Counted from the first letter of the stretch, positions 52,767-62,800 are shown. The stretch is DNA of 64,000 nt from Vibrio litoralis DSM 17657 (GCF_000426765.1 NZ_AUFZ01000019.1:1-64000), one strand, 5' to 3'. Made by a program: numbers and translations. Notes: generated by a model from the letters alone, not told the origin.

Positions 52767-53282
52767 ATGAAATTATCACAAGCTTTATTGACCGCTTCGT
52801 TATTCATTCCTTTATCTTCGCTTGCGGTAGCTGCCGAGCCGCAACAAGATGTCGCTCAATTACTACAAGATAAAATCGTGGTCGGCGAAAAAGAGTGGGT
52901 AATGGTTTTAGATACCGATCAGCGCACTATCGCCAAGATAGATACCGGCGCGACCACTTCTTCAATCAACGCTATTGATATTCATGACTTTGAAAAAGAC
53001 GGCAAAGATATGGTGTCGTTTAAAATCAAAGCCAAAGATGATGTCAGTAAAGAAATCACCTTGCCAGTTAAGCGCTGGGTGCATATTAAACAATCTTCAA
53101 GCCCAGAAACCTCACGTCGTCCAATTGTTGAACTAGATATTAAGCTGGGCGATAAGACCTACACCACACCATTTAACCTGGTGGATCGTGACCACATGAG
53201 CTATGCGATTTTGATTGGTCGTTCTTTCCTCAACCCAGTTGCATTAGTGGATGTTGAACAAAAATATATCCATAAGAATTAA
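52767..53282 (+). CDS. Secreted retropepsin-like (RimK-associated 'ATP-dependent zinc protease') protein
   Basis: This 171-aa exported protein has a signal peptide MKLSQALLTASLFIPLSSLA. The domain has the aspartic-protease-like IDTGATTSSI (about residues 60-69) and the C-terminal YAILIGRSFLNP, the pattern of the PF05618 family, annotated as ATP-dependent zinc protease but related to retropepsins. An upstream GTG is in frame two codons earlier; the ATG at 52767 fits the signal peptide and AAAAGG site better. The true substrate is unknown. Confidence 0.8.
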   Translation: MKLSQALLTASLFIPLSSLAVAAEPQQDVAQLLQDKIVVGEKEWVMVLDTDQRTIAKIDTGATTSSINAIDIHDFEKDGKDMVSFKIKAKDDVSKEITLPVKRWVHIKQSSSPETSRRPIVELDIKLGDKTYTTPFNLVDRDHMSYAILIGRSFLNPVALVDVEQKYIHKN

Positions 53283-53365
53283 TCTGAAAATCAAACCTTT
53301 GTCATAACTGCTTTCAAATACGAGTAATTTTCACTTGTATTTAATGATATTTAACCCTATAAAGA

Positions 53366-53384
53366 AATGAGAATCGTTGTTATT
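53366..53384. promoter_or_regulatory. Possible Fur box
   Basis: AATGAGAATCGTTGTTATT matches the Fur consensus AATGATAATCATTATC at about 12 of 16 positions, 47 bases upstream of the small basic protein gene. Confidence 0.3.
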
Positions 53385-53430
53385 TGCCTTATCGTAATTG
53401 CGATTGGTCATTTCATTAGGGTGTGTAGTT

Positions 53431-54102
53431 ATGGCAAAGTCTTTATGTAAATTTTCTCGCCGCGATATTAAAGACGGAAAAATCGACAAGTTAGTGTTGG
53501 ATTCACAATTTTATTGTGGCTCTTGCGCTCGCACGTCGAATCAAAAAGGCGCACTATGCAAACCTGTCTCTCTTGCCAAGCTTTCTCAATCTAATCAACT
53601 CGATAAAAAAGTGACTCAAGCATTATTGCCTATTCAGGCGAGCAATGTACCTGACGTGATCGCCAAAGCTAAAGCGATGAAAGCGCAACGTGAATATAAC
53701 CAGCAAGCAACCATCAAGGCGCTTAATAATGGCGTGAACTTAGTGGTGCCATCAAAAGTGATTGCTAAACCTAGTATTGAACCAACTATGCCAGAACTTG
53801 AGGCTCAACCTTTGCTTGCTCCAAATGAAATCAAACAACAGCTACAAACCTTGAAGAAAGGCCTAAAGGCACAGAAGAAACAACAGAAACAAATGAAAAA
53901 ACTGCTGAAAAAGCAGCGTAAGTTAGCGAAGAAACATAAGAAAGTTTTAAAACAAGAGCTTAAATTGAATAAGCAAGAAGCCAAGATTGCCAAACAAGAA
54001 GCGCGTATCGAAAAACGTTTATCTAGCTTTAGCACAGTCGAGCCAATTCAGTTTCCGAAAAATATCACCGGCAAAGTGGTCGGCCTGAAATCACTGCATT
54101 AA
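53431..54102 (+). CDS. Conserved-looking small basic coiled-coil protein, function unknown
   Basis: This is a 223-aa protein that I do not recognise. Residues 1-45 hold four Cys (6, 29, 32, 43: SLCKFSR, FYCGSCA, GALCKP), a possible zinc site. The middle is Pro-rich and the C-terminal 75 residues are a strongly Lys/Gln-rich helix (KKQQKQMKKLLKKQRKLAKK) likely to form a coiled coil or bind nucleic acid. The frame is open 11 codons upstream, but MAKSLCKF at 53431 is the natural start. Confidence 0.65.
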   Translation: MAKSLCKFSRRDIKDGKIDKLVLDSQFYCGSCARTSNQKGALCKPVSLAKLSQSNQLDKKVTQALLPIQASNVPDVIAKAKAMKAQREYNQQATIKALNNGVNLVVPSKVIAKPSIEPTMPELEAQPLLAPNEIKQQLQTLKKGLKAQKKQQKQMKKLLKKQRKLAKKHKKVLKQELKLNKQEAKIAKQEARIEKRLSSFSTVEPIQFPKNITGKVVGLKSLH

Positions 54103-54230
54103 GAAAGGCTTTTGGGTCGTCATGAAAGATAGTCATTACAGCCGAACCTAAACGAGATTAGAAACCTACTTATCTAGTGCTGAGCCTTGTAAATGTAAAC
54201 TTGAGGCTGGTACATCTCCAATCTATGCGT

Positions 54231-54342
54231 CTAAATAACAAGCGCTCACAAATCACTCCTCCCTTTACCAATGAAAAATACTTGGCATCAAGATTTATAG
54301 CCAAAGGAGGGCGGAGGAGGATTGATGTGAGTAATTTATTTG
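54231..54342. repeat. attC-like imperfect palindrome
   Basis: CTAAATAAC (54231-54239), a 5-base spacer, then CTCACAAATCACTCCTCC (54245-54262) pairs with GGAGGAGGATTGATGTGAG (54313-54331), followed by TTATTTG. This is the R''-spacer-L''...L'-spacer-R' plan of an integron attC, with the last R' box decayed (its G is replaced by T). The region from 54103 to 54523 otherwise shows no gene. Confidence 0.45.
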
Positions 54343-54523
54343 TGCTCCATTCTTAGTTAGGATTGTAATTTTTCTCAATACATTAGGTATCCTTCTGAAA
54401 GGTAAATCACCTAAATGCTTTTAAAAAATCGTTATTAGAGTATTTTATGACAATAAATGAATTGATTCGCAGCGATCGTGTATAAAATTCATTTGGGTTT
54501 ATCTGAGTTTATTGTTAATACTG

Positions 54524-55152
54524 TTATAAGTCTGCATTAAACTAAGGATGGTAAAATGTTGTCACGAGATAAAACAGGGCTTATCGTTGTAGATGTGCAG
54601 GGTAAGCTTGCACGCTTAGTTTATGATAGTGAAACACTCATCTCTAATTGCTCTAAATTGATAGCTGGGGTTAGAGCCCTAGGTTTGCCCATAGTTCTGC
54701 TTGAGCAAAATCCTGAGAAGTTGGGTAAAACAGTAGAGGAACTAAGAGTTTCCCTTGGTGAAGTCAATCCGATAACAAAGTTTACCTTCAATGCCTGTGA
54801 GTCTCCCGATTTCCTAACCACCATCAAAGATATAGATGTCGATACTTGGTTAGTTTGTGGCATTGAGGCGCATATATGTGTGTACCAAACTGCAAAAGGA
54901 TTGGTTGAATTAGGCTTCAATGTTGAGCTGGTTAATGATTGTGTTTCCTCTCGTACGCTATCAAATGTCCAATTGGGTATTAATCGGTTGAAGGAAAGTG
55001 GTGTGGAAATATCGGGGTTAGAAATGTGTTTCTACGAACTTGTAAAAGACTGTAGGGCAGCTGAATTTAAGCAGGTGCTAAGTTTAGTTCGTTAGAACTC
55101 GCCTTATAACAAATAAGGATAGGTATCGCGCAGCTAACACCTTATCTGGGTG
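54524..55152 (+). mobile_element. Probable solitary integron gene cassette
   Basis: The unit starts with TTATAAG after a G (54523) and ends inside GTTGAGC at 55152. Its start box GTTATAAG is the perfect complement of the R'' box CTTATAAC 8 bases after the gene's stop, as required when a cassette circle closes. The gene has a 32-base leader and fills almost the whole unit. No integron integrase is in the window. Confidence 0.5.
54556..55095 (+). CDS. Isochorismatase-family cysteine hydrolase (cassette gene)
   Basis: This is a 179-aa hydrolase of the isochorismatase/nicotinamidase superfamily. The catalytic triad is visible as D13 (VVDVQGK), K75 (ITKFTF) and C108 (GIEAHICVYQT), with the cis-peptide segment GIEA before the Cys. 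The substrate is unknown; the family includes ureidoacrylate and N-carbamoyl hydrolases. AAGGA lies 7 bases before the ATG. Genes of this family are common integron cargo. It is isolated from its neighbours and framed by attC-like boxes, suggesting transfer. Confidence 0.85.
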   Translation: MLSRDKTGLIVVDVQGKLARLVYDSETLISNCSKLIAGVRALGLPIVLLEQNPEKLGKTVEELRVSLGEVNPITKFTFNACESPDFLTTIKDIDVDTWLVCGIEAHICVYQTAKGLVELGFNVELVNDCVSSRTLSNVQLGINRLKESGVEISGLEMCFYELVKDCRAAEFKQVLSLVR

Positions 55153-55158
55153 TTGAGC
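55103..55158. repeat. attC-like site at the end of the cassette
   Basis: CTTATAAC (R''), ATAAGG (L''), a central segment, CCTTAT (L') and GTTGAGC (R', fits GTTRRRY) are in attC order over 56 bases. The R''-L'' spacing (2 bases) is shorter than usual. Confidence 0.45.
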
Positions 55159-55237
55159 AAGCCCGAAACTGCTTATTATTGTAAAATGAAGAATTTATGG
55201 GTATCTAGCCCAATAAAAAGAGTGGTATCGTTTTTCA

Positions 55238-55325
55238 TGCTAGCCTCCTAATTTGGTTCTTTAGCAAACTAATTATGGCTCTGGCTTCGCTAACCCACGA
55301 AACGGGAGGCTAGCACCTTCGTGGG
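55238..55325. repeat. Nested inverted repeats between the cassette and ttrR
   Basis: TGCTAGCCTCC (55238-55248) and GGAGGCTAGCA (55305-55315) are perfect 11-bp arms with TTAGC...GCTAA inside. CCCACGAA (55294-55301) also pairs with TTCGTGGG (55318-55325), a mutually exclusive hairpin. The stretch 55096-55423 has no gene; this may be another decayed cassette end or a terminator. Confidence 0.6.
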
Positions 55326-55423
55326 AGTCATTATGTCTACTTTCCCATACATCAACTAATCCGTAAGTTATTGAATTAGTAAGATCGGGAACTCAAAACA
55401 ATCCGATGGTCTATTTAGTTGAT

Positions 55424-56014
55424 TCATTTCAGTTGAGCATACTGCATCACCAACTCAGCAATGCTTTTGGCGGAAAACTTCTTCATTAAATTCGAGCGGT
55501 GGACTTCGACCGTTCGCACTGCGATACATAACTCCTCGGCGATTTGCTGATTCTTCATTCCTTGCACTACCAATCCTAAAATAGCCTGTTCTCGCTCTGT
55601 TAACGATTCAAATGCCTTTTGTATAGTCATTGCTTGGGCAGCTTGCTCAGAATAGTCACACGCCTTATTGATGGCCTCTACCAGTACCTTGCCATCTACT
55701 GGCTTTTGTAGAAAATCCACCGCGCCTTGCTTTAACGCTTCAACCGCCATGGGTATATCGCCGTGGCCGGTTAAATAAATCACGCCTAATGGACTATGTT
55801 GTTGCTGCAACAGTTGGTGGACTTGCTGGCCTCGCATACTTGGCATGCGGCTATCGAGTACTACACAACCTGCCTGATCGAGTTTTGCTTGTTGGAGAAA
55901 GCTTTCACCATCGGAAAAACATTGCACTTGGTAGTCAAATTCTTGCAGCAAGAAGGCCAGAGAATCGAGCACGGACTCATCGTCATCAACTAGGTAAATC
56001 GGCAATTGAGTCAT
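55424..56014 (-). CDS. ttrR: Tetrathionate response regulator TtrR
   Basis: This is a 196-aa FixJ/NarL-type two-component regulator. The receiver domain has the acidic cluster VDDDE (9-13), phosphoacceptor D54 and Lys in QKPVD; a LuxR-type helix-turn-helix follows (MKNQQIAEELCIAVRTVEVHR). It lies 9 bases after ttrS and activates ttrBCA with tetrathionate in Salmonella. Confidence 0.92.
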   Translation of the reverse strand: MTQLPIYLVDDDESVLDSLAFLLQEFDYQVQCFSDGESFLQQAKLDQAGCVVLDSRMPSMRGQQVHQLLQQQHSPLGVIYLTGHGDIPMAVEALKQGAVDFLQKPVDGKVLVEAINKACDYSEQAAQAMTIQKAFESLTEREQAILGLVVQGMKNQQIAEELCIAVRTVEVHRSNLMKKFSAKSIAELVMQYAQLK

Positions 56015-56023
56015 AGTGATCCT

Positions 56024-57868
56024 TTAACTGTTTTGTTGATGGCTAGAAGGTTGTAAATAGGGTAATTGAATATGCGCTTCACACCCGTGTGGCTCAATAG
56101 GAGACAAGGTAAAATGACCATGATGATGTTCAATAATATCGTGGCAAATCGATAGCCCCAAACCTAGTCCTTTTTCTTTGGTACTGACAAAGGCGCTTTG
56201 CAATTCGCTAATAGGCTGAACTAAGCCTGCGCCATTATCACGCAGATAAATATCCAACTGTTGCTCGGCATAATCAATGACTACCTCAATGCGGTTAGTC
56301 AGCTCTTGAGGGTAGCTGAGACAAGAATCGGCAGCGTTATTGATGATATTGACTAACACTTGCTGTAAACCTACCGCATCAGCATAAATCTCTCTCGGGT
56401 TGCCATTTGTGACGACTTTGATTTGTATGTTTTTATCCGTTAAGTCGTGGCTGAGTAGGGCTAACGTGTCATCGATTAATGCATTGATGTTTAGGTTTTG
56501 CTTAGCCACTGTACGCTTGGTGATGAGCGTTCGTAAGCGCTGCACAATTGCATCAACTCGCACCACTTGTTGCTCAATCTTATCCATAATTGGCGTTAGG
56601 CTGGTGGCATCCGCGCCTTTTTCAATCCGCAGTTTTGCCCCTTGGCTGTAATTGCGAATCGCCGAAAGGGGCTGATTAATTTCATGGGCCAGATTAGTAC
56701 CAAGCCCGCCAACAATCGCTACCCGCTGGGCATGTTCTAGCATTTGGCTTTTTTGTTTTAGTTCGAGCTGCGCTTGATTGAGGAGTTTCTGGTTGCGGTT
56801 AAAACGAAATTCTAACCAAAAGTGATAAATATTCAGCGCGATAAATAAAATCGCCGCGCCCCAAGCCCATTGTTGATGCTGTTTTAGCCACATTAAAGCC
56901 TGTTGCCACCAAGGGGTTTGCTGTGGGTGAATATTTAAATCACGATACATTTTTACCACGCTCAATGAACTGATTGGCGATGACCAACCATGTGATTTAG
57001 CGGCAACCGCGGCAGGGTTATCTTTGGGTAGATTTAATAACGCTTGAGTAACGGCGGTGGCCATCTCTTCATTGGCTTTGCTGGTTTTGGCAAATGACCA
57101 GTTGGGATACAGCGGGGTCGACACTGCGCAAGGAAAGTCTTGCGGGGCGCTATTGTTGACCACCCGAAATTGCGATTTATCGATCAAGCCTTCTTTATCC
57201 ATATTTTCTAATAAGCATACCGGAGTAATTGCTACGTCGGATTGATGATCGCGTAGGTGATACAACATGGCATCAATCGGAAAACCGAGATAATCGATTT
57301 TTTTGAAGAATAGGCTCGGGTCTTGTTGTTTGGATTTTAAATACTGACTTAAGGTGAGAAACCCGCCAAACGCATCCGGTGAAACGGCAACTGCGTGACT
57401 ATTTTGCAAATCTTCTAGGTCGATAAACGGACTGTCATTTCTGACGACTAAGGTACTGCCGAGCGCTTGATTGGTGCCATTAGGCCACGGGCTTTTTAAC
57501 GTTGCGATCCAAGATAATGGATACTGCCAGCCGAGCTTGACTGATTGGCCGGGATTGGTGATCACAAATTCTGCGCTGTTGGTTGTGATCACTTCTTCCA
57601 TTTGATCTAGGTTTCTCGGCCGTAGAGAAAATTGGTATTGAGGTAATTGTTGGTTAAGCCAATCAATAGTCGGTTGCCAGCGCTGTATCGCTTGAGGATT
57701 ACCGCGAGTCGCCAGTACGGCAACTTGAATCGGTTGAGCTATAGGTTGAGATTGAGGCTGTGAACTTTCCGCATGAGCTAAAGAAAAGTGGCTTATCCCG
57801 AAAATAATAAATAACAGGCGAAGCGGCCACCATCTAGTTTGAGTGAGTTGTGTGATGAAGCGGTTCAC
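56024..57868 (-). CDS. ttrS: Tetrathionate sensor kinase TtrS
   Basis: This is a 614-aa membrane histidine kinase. A signal or first helix (14-33), a periplasmic PhnD-like binding domain (about 45-315), a membrane helix (about 333-352), the phosphorylated H395 in LAHEINQPLSAIRNY, and the ATPase with NIINNAADSC and DNGAGL plus GLGLGLSICHDI are visible. This periplasmic-domain kinase next to ttrBCA is typical of TtrS. Confidence 0.93.
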   Translation of the reverse strand: MNRFITQLTQTRWWPLRLLFIIFGISHFSLAHAESSQPQSQPIAQPIQVAVLATRGNPQAIQRWQPTIDWLNQQLPQYQFSLRPRNLDQMEEVITTNSAEFVITNPGQSVKLGWQYPLSWIATLKSPWPNGTNQALGSTLVVRNDSPFIDLEDLQNSHAVAVSPDAFGGFLTLSQYLKSKQQDPSLFFKKIDYLGFPIDAMLYHLRDHQSDVAITPVCLLENMDKEGLIDKSQFRVVNNSAPQDFPCAVSTPLYPNWSFAKTSKANEEMATAVTQALLNLPKDNPAAVAAKSHGWSSPISSLSVVKMYRDLNIHPQQTPWWQQALMWLKQHQQWAWGAAILFIALNIYHFWLEFRFNRNQKLLNQAQLELKQKSQMLEHAQRVAIVGGLGTNLAHEINQPLSAIRNYSQGAKLRIEKGADATSLTPIMDKIEQQVVRVDAIVQRLRTLITKRTVAKQNLNINALIDDTLALLSHDLTDKNIQIKVVTNGNPREIYADAVGLQQVLVNIINNAADSCLSYPQELTNRIEVVIDYAEQQLDIYLRDNGAGLVQPISELQSAFVSTKEKGLGLGLSICHDIIEHHHGHFTLSPIEPHGCEAHIQLPYLQPSSHQQNS

Positions 57869-57902
57869 ATGCTTTCCTCGTTTGAAATAGTTCGGGCAAA
57901 AC

Positions 57903-57916
57903 TTGTTCTAGATCAA
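57903..57916. promoter_or_regulatory. FNR box in the ttrS-ttrB spacer
   Basis: TTGTTCTAGATCAA matches TTGAT-N4-ATCAA at 9 of 10 positions. Anaerobic activation by FNR is known for ttr operons in Salmonella. Confidence 0.65.
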
Positions 57917-57930
57917 GTCAGGTTGGGTTA

Positions 57931-57944
57931 TGTGGAAAACCACA
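57931..57944. promoter_or_regulatory. Candidate TtrR binding dyad
   Basis: TGTGG-aaaa-CCACA is a perfect dyad in the divergent ttrS-ttrB spacer, 66 bases before the ttrB start. Binding by TtrR is inferred from position. Confidence 0.45.
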
Positions 57945-58009
57945 ATAGAGCAAAAAGTATCCATTGGTGAGAATACCCCTTAAGAGTTATCACCAGCAAG
58001 GTCAATCTC

Positions 58010-58768
58010 ATGGATCAAACAAAACGACGCTTTCTCCGTGGTCTCGGCGCAGTTTCTGCCGGGGCTGCCATTATTCCGGTGGCGACTGCCGCTCCTATCA
58101 TTCGTAATAACCAAGAGCCAGGCCGTCAAGGCATGAAGGGCAAGCGTTATGCAATGGTGGTCGACCTACGTAAATGTGTTGGTTGCCAAGCTTGTACTGT
58201 AGGTTGCAGCATTGAAAACCAAGCACCGATTGGTCAGTTCCGCACTACCGTTAAACAGTATGAAGTGACCTTGGATGATGGCTCAACAGCCAAGCAAGAA
58301 ACCAAGATGTTCACTTTACCACGCTTGTGTAACCATTGTGAAAATCCTCCTTGTGTAGCGGTTTGCCCAGTACAAGCGACCTTCCAACGTGAAGACGGCA
58401 TTGTGATGGTCGATAACAAACGCTGCGTGGCTTGTGCTTATTGCGTACAAGCTTGTCCTTACGATGCTCGCTTTATTAATGAAGAAACCCTCACCGCTGA
58501 TAAATGTACTTTCTGTGCTCATCGCCTAGAAGAAGGTTTGCTTCCTGCTTGCGTAGAAACCTGTGTTGGCGGCGCACGTGTGATTGGTGATTTAAATGAT
58601 GCCAATAGCCAAATTAGCCAGCTGATGCGCGAATTTAAAGATGAAATCAAAGTGCTGAAACCGGAAGCCGGTACCCAACCGCATGTGTTCTATATCGGTT
58701 TGCAAGATGAGTTTACCTCGCATATTGAAGGTAAAGCGGCGATTTACGATCCTCAAGGAGAGCACTAA
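58010..58768 (+). CDS. ttrB: Tetrathionate reductase iron-sulfur subunit TtrB
   Basis: This is a 252-aa Tat-exported protein (KRRFLRGLGAVSAGAA). Four Cys clusters for [4Fe-4S] centres are seen: CVGCQACTVGC, CNHCENPPCVAVC, CVACAYCVQAC and CTFCAHR with CVETC. It passes electrons from TtrC to TtrA. The stop overlaps the ttrC start as TAATG. It is the first gene of ttrBCA, which lets the cell respire tetrathionate. Confidence 0.95.
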   Translation: MDQTKRRFLRGLGAVSAGAAIIPVATAAPIIRNNQEPGRQGMKGKRYAMVVDLRKCVGCQACTVGCSIENQAPIGQFRTTVKQYEVTLDDGSTAKQETKMFTLPRLCNHCENPPCVAVCPVQATFQREDGIVMVDNKRCVACAYCVQACPYDARFINEETLTADKCTFCAHRLEEGLLPACVETCVGGARVIGDLNDANSQISQLMREFKDEIKVLKPEAGTQPHVFYIGLQDEFTSHIEGKAAIYDPQGEH

Positions 58769-59883
58769 TGAATATCACTGAAATCTTAATTCCGTCTCAG
58801 ACGGTGGCTTGGCTCCCGTGGGCAGTGCAATACTTTTTCTACATAGGCTCGGCTTATGCAGCGGCGATTTTGTTTTTCGCGAGCCTAGTGCTACGCGATA
58901 AGACCAGTCATACATTACGTGCCGCCTTGGCGTTATGTTTAGGTATTTGTGCGATTGTTGGCCCGTTAGCCTTAACCGCCGACTTACACCAACCGGGTCG
59001 CGCTTGGCATTTCTTCCCTCATTTAACCTCTTGGTCTTGGATGTCACGTGGCGCAATTTTATTGCCAATTTTCTCTATGTTAGCGGTATTAGCAGCGTGG
59101 TTATATCTACGGCCTGAGATTAGCAAGCTAGCCAATAGCGATAATAAATACCTTCGTCTTGTTGGTTTACTCACACTAGGTCAATGGCAAGCATCCGCTA
59201 AATTAATTACTGCGGTTGCTGGGGTAACGGTTCTTTCTGGCTTGTCGATTGCTCTGTACACCGGAATGGAAATCTACGCGGTTGTGGCTCGTCCAATGTG
59301 GCATCAACCTGCATCGCCTATCTTGTGGTTTGTGACGGCATTCTTTGGCGCGATTGGTTTTACTTTGTTCATTTTGAATTTAATGCCGAACCAAGATAAG
59401 ACTATTGAATTGACGTCAACGGATATGAGTTTGTTGAAACGTTGCGTGGCAATTTGCTCAGTGTTGTCGTTAATTCTATTACCTATTTGGGTATCCAATG
59501 GCGCTTATATGAACTTACTGCAATACGGCAGTTGGTTTAGCAACCTAGTGTTAATGATGGCCGCGTTTGTCGCTTGTTTAGTGATGGCGATGCTAGTGAT
59601 GCGTGGCCAGCAATTTAAGCGACTTTCATTACTGGCTTGCAGCGCACTTACCATTGCAACGTGTTGGGCGATTCGCTGGATGACCATGATTGAAGTGCAA
59701 ACTTTGCCGAAATACGACCAAGGCCCGTACCCTTATGATTTGCCATTAGGCGCACCGGGTATGCTGGGGGTAGTTGGCATGGCGGGTTTATGGCTATTGC
59801 TGGCGGTGATATTAACCGAAGTAGTGCAATCTAAATCTGACAAGTCAGTTACATTAAACACTCCTTTATCAACTCAAAAGTAA
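58768..59883 (+). CDS. ttrC: Tetrathionate reductase membrane subunit TtrC (NrfD type)
   Basis: This is a 371-aa inner-membrane quinol oxidase with about nine helices, of the NrfD/PsrC family. It anchors the complex and feeds quinol electrons to TtrB. It overlaps ttrB by one base and lies 9 bases before ttrA. Confidence 0.92.
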   Translation: MNITEILIPSQTVAWLPWAVQYFFYIGSAYAAAILFFASLVLRDKTSHTLRAALALCLGICAIVGPLALTADLHQPGRAWHFFPHLTSWSWMSRGAILLPIFSMLAVLAAWLYLRPEISKLANSDNKYLRLVGLLTLGQWQASAKLITAVAGVTVLSGLSIALYTGMEIYAVVARPMWHQPASPILWFVTAFFGAIGFTLFILNLMPNQDKTIELTSTDMSLLKRCVAICSVLSLILLPIWVSNGAYMNLLQYGSWFSNLVLMMAAFVACLVMAMLVMRGQQFKRLSLLACSALTIATCWAIRWMTMIEVQTLPKYDQGPYPYDLPLGAPGMLGVVGMAGLWLLLAVILTEVVQSKSDKSVTLNTPLSTQK

Positions 59884-59892
59884 GAGGTCATC

Positions 59893-62800
59893 ATGGATAA
59901 CAAACGTCGTAAGTTTATAAAATCTGGTCTTGCTGTTGGGGGCGGTGTTGCGTTTGCTGCAGGCTATTCTTCAACTGCCGCTCATACTGCAAAAGGTATT
60001 GTCGAAGGTACTGCTGGTGAGAAAACCAAACACATTCACTTTGGTAACTCACTTGATCCTGAATATCAGGTGAAGAACGGCAATCTAATCGCTAACCCAA
60101 AACAACGTGTTGCGCCATCTATGTGTTTTGGTTGTTGGACGCTGTGCGGGGTACGCGTTCGTGTGGATAATGAAACCGATGAGATTTTACGTATCTCAGG
60201 TAACCCTTATCACCCACTTTCCAGTGAACAAAAAATTCCATTTGAAACACCAGTTAAAGATGCCTATTTATCATTAACTGGTGAAGCGGGCATTGAAGGT
60301 CGTTCGACGGCTTGTGCGCGTGGTAATGCCATGATGGATGTGCGCACTAGCCCATATCGTATTACTCAACCATTAAAACGAGTTGGTAAACGTGGTGAAG
60401 GTAAGTGGCAGACGATTAGCTATGAGCAACTATTAAAAGAAGTGGTTGAAGGTGGCGATTTGTTTGGTGAAGGTCATGTCGACGGCTTACAAGCGATTCG
60501 TGATATTAAAACGCCGGTTGATCCGAATAACCCTGAATACGGCCCGTTAGCCAACCAACTGTTAATGACTAATGCGGGTAATGAAGGCCGTGATGACATT
60601 CTAAAACGTTTTGCTTTTAATAGTTTTGGTACTCGTAACTTTGGTCATCATGGTTCGTATTGTGGTTACGCATTCCGTGCGGGTTCTGGCGCATTTATGA
60701 ATGATCTGGATAAATTCTCCCACATGAAGCCAGATTTTGAACATGCAGAATTTGCGTTATTTATTGGTACTGCACCAGCACAAGCGGGTAATCCATTTAA
60801 ACGTCAAGCTCGTCAGTTAGCCAATGCGCGTACTCGCGGTAATTTTGAATACACAGTAGTGACACCTACTCTGCAAATGTCGACGAGCCTTGCCACGGGG
60901 AATAATAACCATTGGTTAGCCATTAAACCGGGTACCGATTCAGCTTTAGTATTGGCGATCATTCAATGGATGATCAGCAACGATAAATACGATAAAAACT
61001 TCCTTGCTCAGCCTAGTGCCGCTGCAATGAAAAAAGCCGGTAATGCCCATTGGTGTAACGCAACGCATTTAGTGATTGTTGAGCAAGGCCATGCGCGAGA
61101 AGGTAGTTTCTTACGTGCTTCCGATCTTGGTTTGGCTTTCAGTGGTGATAAATTGTCAGATGGCGATGCCTATGTGATTGTTGATCAAGCCTCTGGCGAG
61201 TTAACTCTACATACTCAAGACAAACCTGCGCAGTTGTATGTTGATCAAAAGGTCAACACGCCAAATGGTGAGATTGCGGTTCGTTCATCGATGCAACAAC
61301 TCAAGCAAGCAGCGTTTGAATACTCTATTGACGAATTCGCTGATCTTTGTGGTATTCCTGCCGATGAAATTACTCAGCTAGCGGCTAAATTACATAAACA
61401 TGGCAGCAAGTCTGTGGTCGATACTCATGGCGGCAACATGCACAGCAACGGCTTCTACAATGCTTTTAGTATTGTGATGCTTAATGCCATGCTAGGTAAC
61501 ATCAACAAAAAAGGCGGCATGAAAGCCAAAGCGGGTGGTTATCCTACTTCGGCTGCTGGCCCACGTTACGATTTCACTAAGTTTGATGGCATGGTTGCGC
61601 CGAAGGGAGTATTCCTTTCTCGCTCTAAATTTCCATATCAAAAAACCACTGAATATAAACGTCGTGTTGAAGCCGGTGAATCGCCATATCCTACTCGTGC
61701 GCCTTGGTATCCAATTTCCGCGCCTTTGCTTACCGAGCATTTATCGGCGGCGATTGATGGTTATCCGTACCGCTTAAAAGCTTGGATCAACCACATGGCG
61801 AACCCGCTGTATGGCGTACCGGGTTTAACCACGTTGTTGCGTGACAAATTGTGCGATCCGAAAGAGTTGCCTTTGATTGTTTCGGTGGATGCGTTTATCA
61901 ATGAAACCACAGCAATTTCAGACTATATCGTGCCAGATACCGTGACTTATGAAAGTTGGGGCATGGCAGGTCCTTGGCATGATATTCCAACCAAAGCCGT
62001 TACTGCGCGTTGGCCGATTGTGGAAGCTCGTACAGAGAAAACTGCCGATGGTCGTGAGATTTGCTTAGAAACTTTCTTAATTGATATGGCGAAAAGCATG
62101 AAGCTAGGTGGCTTTGGTGATAAAGCGATTAAAGATGCGCAAGGTAACTGGCACGGCATTCATAATGCGGCTGACTTCTACCTACGTTCAGCGGCTAACC
62201 TTGCTTATGTTGCTGGTGGAACGCCCAATGCCAGCAGTGAAGATATTTACTTCTCAGGGCTAGAGCGTTTGCTGCCTGATATGCAGCGTGTGTTAAGCAA
62301 AGATGAATTCGCCAAAGTGGCCTTTATTTATGCTCGCGGTGGACGTTTTGAAAATGCCACTGAAGCCTACAAAGGTGATGTCATGAAGTATCAATGGCAA
62401 AAACCGGTGGCGATTTGGAATGAAAAACTCGGCACTTCGCGCAATACCATGACAGGTGAGTTGTATTCTGGTTGTCCAACTTGGTATCCACAAAAGCTGG
62501 CAGATGGCACGCCAATGGAAGAGATGTATGCTAAGCCAGAGTGGCCGTTTACCTTAACCAACTTTAAATCGAATATTCATAGCGCGGTATCTAACCTTTC
62601 ACCACGTTTGAATTCGATTAAAGGTAATAATCCGGTTTATATTCATCCAGAAGATGCCAAGCAATACGGCGTGCAAACGGGCGATCAGTTTACGATTGAA
62701 ACGCCAACGTACTCGATTAAAGCAACGGCAATGCTGGTGGATGGTATTCATCGTGGGGTACTCGGCTTTGAACATGGTTTCGGTCATACCGAGCTGGGTG

